From: Zantedeschia hybrid cultivar
Lineage: Eukaryota; Streptophyta; Magnoliopsida; Alismatales; Araceae
Reading direction: 5' to 3'
DNA length: 64,000 nucleotides
Assembly (NCBI GenBank): GCA_030544215.1
Contig: JARZZO010000011.1
Location: 50,527,587-50,591,586 of the forward strand
Part shown: positions 56,197-64,000 of the stretch, piece by piece
Numbering within the stretch: the stretch's first letter is position 1
How the letters are laid out: each line of letters opens with the position of its first letter
The notes under the pieces: model-generated
The model's database searches: none
What the model was told of the DNA's origin: nothing
What the model saw: the letters and a program-made list of their open reading frames with translations, nothing else
Program-made: the position numbers and the translations under genes

Positions 56197-57747
56197 TGTT
56201 CGTTTTAGGTGGCGTACAAGCCAATATGACTATGTAAATCTCGTTCATTTATTAATATAATGGCATAATATTCATTATGTGTAAATCGCATTAATTATCG
56301 TTTCATAATTAAGTCCGTGAATATGTGCTATAGTGATCAGATTATGATGAGATCATACTAATGAGACTGATCACTTAAACACACATATTCTTAATCGTTC
56401 CTAGTCGGAGGATATCCGAGAAGGACATCGGATATCCGGTTAGACTAGTACAGATTACTCCTGCTCATATGATGAGGGTGATTGATCTCATAAGTCACTT
56501 GTGTGGAGACACTAAGGCGAATCTGTAGGTGCTCATTGGAGAATGAGTTCACTGAACTGATCCGACTGAATCGCTGGATGGTATTGTACCTCACTGTCAA
56601 CCAGCTTGATTCTATTGTCGCAGTTGCGTAGATGGTCCTCGGACCTGAGACACCAAGGACACCTTGTCGGTGGACTTCTGTGCTTTGACCTTGGTTTACG
56701 AATCTCTAGCCACGGGATTCTAATACGCCAAGGATTGGGTACAACGGAATACCGTCGAAGGGAATTGTGTGTCAATAAGGAATCATTCGCTCTAGGTACT
56801 TAGAGAGAGAATGCTCTAGGAAGGATGGGCGGAAGTCCCTGGCCAGGGTGGACGATAATATCGGGAAAGGAGTTTTCCGATATTCATCAGCGACATCCAA
56901 TCCAAGTGAGTCGACCGGTTAGGATTTGACAGCTCGCCATACCCTGAGTTGACTCGAGAGCATTGTATGAATGAAGGATTATATCCACGCAGTAACTGTC
57001 GGTGGAAAGGTTCCAAGAGTGGGTTACTTAACCCCAATACCTTCCGGGTTCACGCGGTGTTGCTTGGCACCCAACGTGATCGGAGGCCCGGTCGAATTTG
57101 ATGTGCGACATCAATTCGATTGATTAATTAATTAATAAAGGATTATTAATTGATTAATAAAGCCAGTGAGGAGTCACTGGCTTGTTGGGCCATTAACTGG
57201 ACTGGTACTTGGGCCTAGAGGGTCACACGCACATGATTCTCAAGGCGATGGATAAATAAGTGGGTTTTATACATACCGGGGGTTTATATGAAAAACCGCA
57301 CGGTTAGTATAAAACATAGCGAATGGGCTGAGCAGGCCAAGCTGCTGCTAACCCTAGCCGCCCCTCCTCTGTTTCTCTCTCTCTTTGGCGTCCAGACAGA
57401 TCTAGATCTGCTCCGCCGCTTCTCCAAATCCCATTCGACGGAAAATCGTCCGCGCGTTGCGACGATCGTTGCGGCGACCGGCGGAGGTTTTGTGGGCTGC
57501 GAAGAACGAGGAACGTGAGGATATCCGTCGCGAGGAGGATCACGTGGACTTCGCTAGAGGCCGGGCGCTTGCGCGGCTTGCAGTGTTGCACCGACGGAAC
57601 CGAACGGTTGCGGATTCGAATCCGCACACGGTGAGAACTTCGTTTATCCGATAATCCATTTTTGTTTTTCGAAACGGGAAAATGGATCGCTGTTTTATTT
57701 TATTTTCCGCTGCGTGAGCGATCCGGAGAAAGCCGAGAAATCCAACA
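56197..57747 (+). mobile_element. 5' LTR of copia element 2
   Basis: TGTTCGTTTTAGGTGG...ATCCAACA, 1551 bp, aligned over its whole length with the LTRs of element 1. The palindrome GCGGATTCGAATCCGC lies at 57610-57625 and a donor-like GTGAGA at 57631. Confidence 0.92.
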
Positions 57748-57748
57748 G

Positions 57749-57760
57749 TAGTATCAGAGC
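57749..57760 (+). other. Primer-binding site, copia element 2
   Basis: TAGTATCAGAGC, one base changed from the tRNA-Met complement seen in element 1. Confidence 0.85.
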
Positions 57761-60580
57761 CAGGTTCCACTGTTTTTCGTCCCGTTTCGAGTTCCGAAAT
57801 TAATTTTTCCTTGAATTAATCCATGCACGAGTTATGTTAATTGCAGATCTGTGTTCATACGATGACCATAAAATAATTGTGATTATGTGATTTTCGGATT
57901 TATAAGGTATATTTTTTCGTATTCTTCGTGTGATGAAGAACGGGGTTCCAACCGGCACGGTTTTGAAAATCTGGGTGGCCTACAATGATGATTGGGTCAT
58001 CCTTAAGAATCCTAGATTTTGGTAGGTTACTGTGGGTATCCTTGCCGGCACCGGAGTGGCCTTGAGGGGTTGCCAACAATGGCCTCAACCTGCATCTTCT
58101 TCCACCTTTGTTTCTATAGAAAAACCAACAAATCTGGGGGTGAAAGAAGGGGCCGAGCCGGCCTTGTTGAGCCTCTCCGGCAGGCTTGCCGGCGTCAGGA
58201 GGCACACCGGCATCGGAACAGTCGCCGGCTAGGGCCGGGCTGCCGGCCACCGGCGTGGGCCGCCGGCCTCTGGAACTCTTCCTCCTGCCGCCTTAGAGTT
58301 CCTACAAGGATATTAGGGCGTCGGATTGTTGCAGGTGGGAAGAACAGGGGGGCCGGCCCGACCGGTTCGACCGACCGGGTCCCGGCTAGACCTTGGCTCG
58401 GACCAGGGCGCCTCGGGTCCGAGCCCCTGCCCTAGCCAAGGCTCGAGCCTGGCTCGAACCAGGTGCCCTACTGGCTGGGCCCTGGCCAGTATTAAATCCC
58501 TGATTAAACCCTTATAAACCCCAATGAGCCCATTTAAAAGTTAGATAAAATTTGATTTTAATTTTAAAATGCAAAATTGTTTTGAAATTTAAAGTTATTA
58601 TTAAATTTTATTTAATTGGGCTTTCATTAATGATTTTGAAACATTAAGTCAATTAAGAGATTATTAACTAGCAATTAGTTGTTAATTAATTAGGGTTAAT
58701 ATTAATTTAAATGTTAAATTGATTATTAACCTTAATTTAACTAATTTAAATGTTAAATTAGTTATTAATAGTTATTGGTCTAATTGTTAGATGATTAACT
58801 ATTATTTCATCTAATTGTTAATTAATATTTGAGTTAATTATTAATTTAATTGTTAAATTAATAATTAATTTAGATGACTAATTTAAATGTTAAATTAGTA
58901 ATCCCTAATTAATTATTGTTGTTATTAATTTAATAGTTAAATTAATAATAACTTTAATTATTTAATCTAAGAGTTAGATTAATTAATTATTAATTACTTA
59001 GTGTTAATTATTAGTTTAAAAGTTAAATTAATAATTAACATTAATTGACTAATCTAAATGTTAGGTTAGTAGTTAATAATTAATATGGTTGATTATTACT
59101 TTAAATGTTAAATTATTAATTAACTTTGTTGGATTAATCTAAGAGTTAGATTAGTCTTTAAATAGTCTAATTGTTAGATTATTAATGGGGTTTAATCCAA
59201 GTGTTAGATTATTAGAATTGTTCTAATTTGCATGGAATAATCTGGAATTATTAATTTGGAGTGTGTGCGCATGTGATGTGTGTTTAATGCTTTTAAATTT
59301 TGATTTAATTGCATGTTAAGTTAATAAAATAGGTTTTTCGAAATTCAAATAACAATTTTGATTGGATCCCATGTTTTTTGAAAGCCAAAATTATATATTT
59401 TGAAAGTTCTTTTATTTTAGCCATGTGATGCGCTGAATCATGTGTGGATGTTTAAAACACACCGTGGTCATGGATATGCACTTATTTAATTGTTCATGTG
59501 ATGAATGATGTGTTTGTGTGGATTGTGGATGAATGATGGATGTTTATTAATTGTTAATAAATAGAGATCTGCGTATCTCTCCCTCTCTCATTCTCTGATG
59601 TACTTCTACCTCCCTCTCTCTTTTACTCGCCATAAAGCTCTCTTCTAATTACATGTAATTCTAGAATTAATGTAATATGATCGAGGCAACCGAGGAAGGA
59701 GCGAGGACGATCCACAGCTGCAACCAAGAAGGCGAAAAGATGGAGATCTCTTGCCTATGTGTTTGCTAGATATCTAATATAATTGTTGTGTTAGATTGTG
59801 TGTGCGTTTGACTGTTGGCTCTAGTCAAACCCACTGTGCTATCCATGACCACAGTAATGACATGTATGAAATGCATTATTTTCTTTTGATTATGAATCAA
59901 AGCAGATATAGTATTTACTAAATATATACGATATATTTTTATACTAACACCTAGGAGAGACCAAGATAAAAGTTATCTAAATACCCTCAGATAAACTCTA
60001 AGCCGTAACGCGAGTAGTTAAGAACTTACCGTGTCGTCCACCATCGTTATAGTCATAGGATTCGAATCACTTTAGACAGGTTTATTGTGTTATCCACAAG
60101 GCCTGCTTAATTGGGAGGAGAAACTGTGGCTATGGCATTAGATGCCTATATGATCGGGGTAGAGGAACCATGTAGCTTTGTTGTGCTATCTACAAGGGCT
60201 GCATGCAAATCTATGCTCGTCGCGTAACGATGGTTAGCTTAGACCAGAATTAATGGTTTGTTGTGCTATCCACAAGGCCATTAAATCTCTGGGGACCGAA
60301 GCCATGATCAGATATTGCAAGGAGTTGCAAGTCCCATGAGTTGGGTGCTCTCTGATTGTATTACAGTTTGTTGTGCTATCCACAAGGCAGTAGTGCAAGT
60401 CATTGATATTCTGATCTCTACTAGGAGACTGTCGGTGTCTCCCGTTCTGTATAACTGAGGGTTATACAGTCCGTCGAAAATTAGTGGGAGTTAAACTTGA
60501 ACAAAAGACCATGTCTTGTTTTAAATTTTTAATAATTGAACATCTGCTAAATAGATTTTACTTAGCTCCTGTAGGGAATT
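57761..60580 (+). other. Long structured leader of copia element 2
   Basis: Same layout as in element 1: GC-rich inverted repeats (58140-58490), an AT-rich inverted-repeat field (58535-59230), a small ORF (59677-59769), four hairpin motifs (60079-60388), and an acceptor-like GCTCCTGTAG ending at 60574. The 138-codon frame at 58019 belongs to the GC-rich part and is not conserved with element 1. Confidence 0.8.
59677..59769 (+). CDS. Conserved 30-residue leader ORF, element 2
   Basis: Starts MIEATEEGARTIHSCNQEGE and ends CLCVC-stop. It matches the element 1 ORF at 46246, with silent changes GAA/GAG and CAG/CAA in the identical part. Function unknown; see the element 1 entry. Confidence 0.4.
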   Translation: MIEATEEGARTIHSCNQEGEKMEISCLCVC

Positions 60581-62309
60581 ATGTCGTCGAATAACCCACT
60601 CCGTGGCATACTTATTGCCCTTTTGACTTACCTGATCTACTCGGATTGGTTCAGAAACCTGAAGAATGTCTTCAGATCTGAGCACATTAACTTTGTCCTT
60701 GGAGCTGATCCTCCTGCTGAATCGGCATTGGATGCCCCTGAAGCAGAGATGATAGCTAACGAGAAAAGATCGACGGACAAAGGCAAAAGGGTAGTGAAGG
60801 GTGACTGCTTCTACTATAAGCAGTATGGTCACTAGAAGGGGAACTGCAAAGAGTTCCTTAACGATAAAGCTCATAGAAAGGTGAAGTTGTCAGAAGCTTC
60901 AGATATCTATATGATAGATATCAACTTGTCAGTTAGAGATTCCACATCTTGGGTATTAGATACCGGATGTGCTTCTCATATATGTCATGATGCACAGATG
61001 CTGATAAGTAAGCGCAAGCTGAGACAAGGCGAGGTGGAATTGAGGCTAGGAAACGGCGTAAAAGTTGCGGCGATTGCTGTTGGGACAGCAAACCTCAGGC
61101 TTCTATCAGGAGACGCCTTACTTTTAGAAGATTGTTATTATGTTCCTAGCATAATAAAGAACATCATATCAATATCTTGTTTGGATAAGATAGGATATAG
61201 GTTGACTATTGATAATAGAAGTTGTTCGATTTATTATGGTAATAAATCTATAGCTTCAGCATCTTTAGTCAACGGTTTATATCTCTTAGATATTTCTTAT
61301 TACAATCTTCAAATTGATAATGCTCTTAAGAAGAACAAGAATTGTGTGAACCAAGCCTACATGTGGCATTGTAGACTTGGGCACATTGGCGAAAGCTGGT
61401 TGCAAAAGTTGCACAAGCATGGTTACTTAACAGCATTCGATTATGAATCGTTTGCAACATGCGAATCCTGCCTTATGGGAAAGATGGCAAAATGTCCATT
61501 TACTGGACATGGAGAACGTGCCAAGGACATTCTGGAACTAATACATTTGGATGTATGTGGTCCCATGTCCACCCAAGCCAAAGGTGGCTTTTCATACTTC
61601 ATCACGTTCACCGATGACTTCTCAAGATTCGACTATGTGTACTTAATGAAGTACAAGTCGGAAGCATTTGAGAAGTTCAAGGAGTTCAAGAATGAGGTAG
61701 AGAAGCAGTTAGGAAAGATTATTAAAGCTCTTCGATCAGATCGAGGAGGAGAATACTTGAGTACTAATTTCACACAATTCTTAAAGGATAATGGTATCCT
61801 TTCTCAGCTAACCCCTTCATATACACCACAGATGAATGGTGTATCAAAAAGGAGGAATCGCACCTTGTTGGACATGGTGCGATCCATGATGAGCTTTTCA
61901 GAATTACCAGTGTCCCTCTAGGGGTATGCTCTAGAGTCAGCAACATACCTACTGAACAGAATACCCAGCAAGTCTGTGGCCTCTACTCCATATGAGATAT
62001 GGAAAGGCAGGAAACTAGAATTTAAACATGTTAAAGTATGGGGTCGCCCTGCTCATGTAAAGAGGCATGATCCAGACAAGCTGGAATCACGAACTGATAA
62101 ATGCAGGTTTGTGGGATATCCAAAGGAAACCTTTGGATAGTATTTTTTACCATCCTGGTGAACAAAAGGTGTTTGTCGCCAAGAAAGCTGTCTTCCTAGA
62201 AGAGGAATACCTTCTCCAGGAGAACAGTGGGAGTAAAATAGTACTGGAAGAGGTTCCAGATCCTCAAACAGCTGCATTATCATCAGATGAGTGTAGGTGC
62301 TTAGAATGA
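60581..62309 (+). pseudogene. Defective gag-pol of copia element 2
   Basis: Gag starts at ATG 60581 (MSSNNPLRGIL) but carries the same internal deletion as element 1, passing directly to the knuckle, here CFYYKQYGH then TAG (about 60833). The protease motif is intact (DTGCASHIC). The integrase zinc and core region is well preserved in 60881-61921, but the third catalytic residue is changed (VSKRRNRT, where element 1 has VSEKRNRT). The frame then stops at 61919-61921, and a late break near 62135 follows. Pol text (VFVAKKAVFLEEEY) ends at about 62300, where a new insertion begins. No RT or RNase H is visible. Confidence 0.92.
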
Positions 62310-62312
62310 CAG

Positions 62313-63602
62313 TGTGATTAACATGAAAAATCTATGTTGTTTAGGTGCAAAATAAACCTATTAAAAACAGCAACTACGTGAAGTGATCGCCAGAAACTTT
62401 TGACTTAAAAGTTTCAAAAGAAGTTTTGATCGCCTACCTGTTTAAACGCGGCAGATATTGAGTCCTTGATTCCCCTCCTTCAGCCGGCTGAAGAAAGAGA
62501 GCCATTTCTTTGTTCTTTGTTCTTGCTGTTGAATTTGAAGTTGAGGATCGTCCAGAGTTCTTGTGATTTTGCTTGATTTCCTTCCTTGATTCTCCTTATG
62601 TTTTGTGCAGAAAGTATAGAAAGAGAAATAAAGAGATGATGAGAACTTAAGCAAAAACAGTATCCATTCTAATCATAGTTTTAAACATGCAACTAAACAT
62701 AGAACTTACTTGTTATGATGACTTTTGAAACCCCTTGATCAAATAGGTTTTAAAAAGAAATGATATTGTGGTGTGTGTTGCATGAAGTGAATGATGAAGA
62801 ATGCAAGATTAATGAAGATGTAAAATGAAAATGCAGAAATGAAACACTTATGCCGACTGGATGAAGCCTTGAATTGGATGAAGAATAGACACCAACTTCT
62901 GGAAACAGCAGCGCTTCAGCGTTTGGACGTTGCTACTTCGATCTTCAACTCGCTATTGCTCAATTAACTCAAGATTACGCTTTTTTTTTTTTACTCTTCG
63001 ACATGTAAGGTATTTATAGACTTTTTCTGCGTCCGTGATTAACATAGAAAAACTTCGGATTTATCCATCTTAAGTGACAGATAAATACTGATTAATTCAT
63101 CTTTATCTGTAATTATCTAAAACGCGTCCACTATGGCTGACGCCTTTCAGATTAATTAAGATAAGGATAAACATCCGGAAAACTTATCTTTATCTTTATT
63201 AGCTAAAACGCGTCTACGTGTATAGACGTCTTTTACACTAATTAAGATAAGGATAAACATCCGGAAGAGAAGTAAAAATAGCCTAGGAAACCTAAAACGC
63301 GTCAAGTCTCACATACGCTTTTTAGTTAATTAATCAACTGATTAAAATTCAAATTTAAACGTTAAAATAAGAATAAACTGTAAATGGCGTCCACATGAGT
63401 CGACGTCTTTTAAACCTCTTCATATTTTAACTGAAATTTGAGTTAAAATCAATTCAATTTATTAACTTAAACATGTCTGTTAAACCCGACACTTAAAAAA
63501 GATCAATAAAAATTAATCAATGATTAAATATCAGACCATTCTGAGGCATTATTATATGATATGAAATTTACTCGAAATGACGTCAAAATTAGCGTGTCTA
63601 CA
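62313..63602 (-). mobile_element. LTR-like sequence inserted in copia element 2 (probable minus strand)
   Basis: Bounded by TGTGATTAACATG and GTGTCTACA. On the minus strand it would start TGTAGACACGC and carries a TATA box, CTATAAATACC, near 63010-63020, upstream of a transcribed part to its left, as expected of an LTR. It contains ~85-bp repeats with short inverted arms (63118-63425). The partner LTR is not in the window, so the call is tentative. Confidence 0.45.
63118..63425. repeat. ~85-bp repeats with GCGTC...GACGC hairpin arms
   Basis: Copies near 63119, 63205, 63293 and 63383 share 'aaacgcgtc' followed by a short loop and 'gacgtctttt'. The first two also share 'attaagataaggataaacat' and 'ccgga'. 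Confidence 0.7.
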
Positions 63603-64000
63603 ACTACCTCACCTTGGCATCGTCTTTGCAAGGGAGTGAAATGAAATGAAATGTACTAAAAAGGTGATGCCAAGGTGTGATGAGACACGCTCTTAACATC
63701 ACATGATTGGAATTTTTCTCGAAATTATCAATGAAGATAGCTTAAGGAGATCAATGGAATCAATCCTGTCTGGATGAGGTAAACAAAGAAATAAAATAAA
63801 GTCGATCAACCTCTTCGGAGTGGGAAGTACCCCAGGTCGTAGACACTGTAGGTTTAATCATGGGGAGCATTTGCCAGCCAATGTGGACGTGCTGCAGCCA
63901 TGATGGATCTTAAAAGAAAACAAGAATATTGGATAAAGAATCCAAGAAGGGATATAATTCCAAGGATATATTCAAGCGAACTTCAAAGATAATCAAGATA
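63603..64000. other. Unassigned DNA right of the LTR-like sequence
   Basis: Contains an inverted repeat, 'ctcaccttggcatc' (63608-63621) against 'gatgccaaggtgtg' (63666-63679). Possibly the internal region of the inserted element. No coding motif recognised. Confidence 0.35.

Larger units (their letters stand above)
40655..64000 (-). mobile_element. Ty3/gypsy element of Tat/Retand type with nested insertions (right end outside window)
   Basis: On the minus strand the order is (right to left) pol with RT, RNase H and integrase (56196 to 53420), a repeat-bearing spacer, an ORF on the opposite strand (52757 to 42357), tandem repeats, a polypurine tract and the 3' LTR (40655-41227). An antisense ORF between pol and the 3' LTR is a known hallmark of Retand-type elements of the Tat lineage. 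Two copia elements are inserted, at 42765 and 56197. The gag, protease, first part of RT and 5' LTR must lie right of the window, beyond the second copia. Confidence 0.8.
56197..64000 (+). mobile_element. Ty1-copia element 2 (3' end outside window)
   Basis: Same family and orientation as element 1. The 5' LTR is 56197-57747, the primer-binding site 57749-57760, the leader 57761-60580 and the gag-pol remnant 60581-62309. It is then interrupted at about 62313 by another LTR-like sequence. It is inserted in the RT region of the Retand-like element; the left target site is TCTGG (56192-56196). The 3' LTR should appear to the right of 64000. Confidence 0.88.

Overview
This window looks like nuclear DNA of a flowering plant. 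It has an intron-rich plant glutamate dehydrogenase gene, a plant-type RING-H2 gene remnant, nested LTR retrotransposons whose primer-binding sites match plant initiator tRNA-Met, hAT-type and foldback elements, and AT-rich intergenic DNA. The GC-rich first exons of the two host genes lean towards a monocot, but that is an inference. I see no bacterial genes, CRISPR arrays or rRNA/tRNA genes.

Layout. 1-780 is a ~41-bp satellite. 840-7512 holds about 21 copies of a ~145-bp unit that, on the minus strand, looks like a short exon with splice signals. A 1.29-kb hAT-like element splits this array, and two diverged copies of a larger segment interrupt it. 7512-16340 carries two copies of a ~2.2-kb block, each containing the same ~640-bp hAT-like element, plus local tandem duplications. 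16.3-19.1 kb has a doubtful ORF, GC-rich duplicated sequence and a frameshifted RING-H2 gene (minus). 19.1-21.8 kb is AT-rich and contains a near-perfect 72-bp-arm foldback.

21.8-31.3 kb is a nest of LTR elements: a Ty3/gypsy LTR and gag fragment broken by a minus-strand copia solo LTR, which is itself broken by a plus-strand solo LTR, followed by two more copia LTR pieces. 32840-37007 (minus) is an intact 9-exon, 411-residue NAD(H)-glutamate dehydrogenase gene, the only convincingly intact host gene here, with foldback elements in two introns and upstream. 39.8-40.2 kb is a broken 3'-5' exonuclease fragment.

From 40655 to the right edge lies one composite. A minus-strand Ty3/gypsy element of Tat/Retand type (LTR, antisense ORF on the plus strand, degenerate pol) was hit by two plus-strand members of one Ty1-copia family. 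The first (42765-50761) is complete end to end, with a CTTCC target duplication, and lies inside the antisense ORF. The second (from 56197) lies inside the reverse transcriptase region and is itself interrupted at about 62313 by a further LTR-like sequence. Both copia elements share a deleted gag. They also share an unusual ~2.8-kb leader with a small ORF, a fourfold hairpin motif, an AT-rich inverted-repeat field, and a conserved LTR palindrome followed by a splice-donor-like site.
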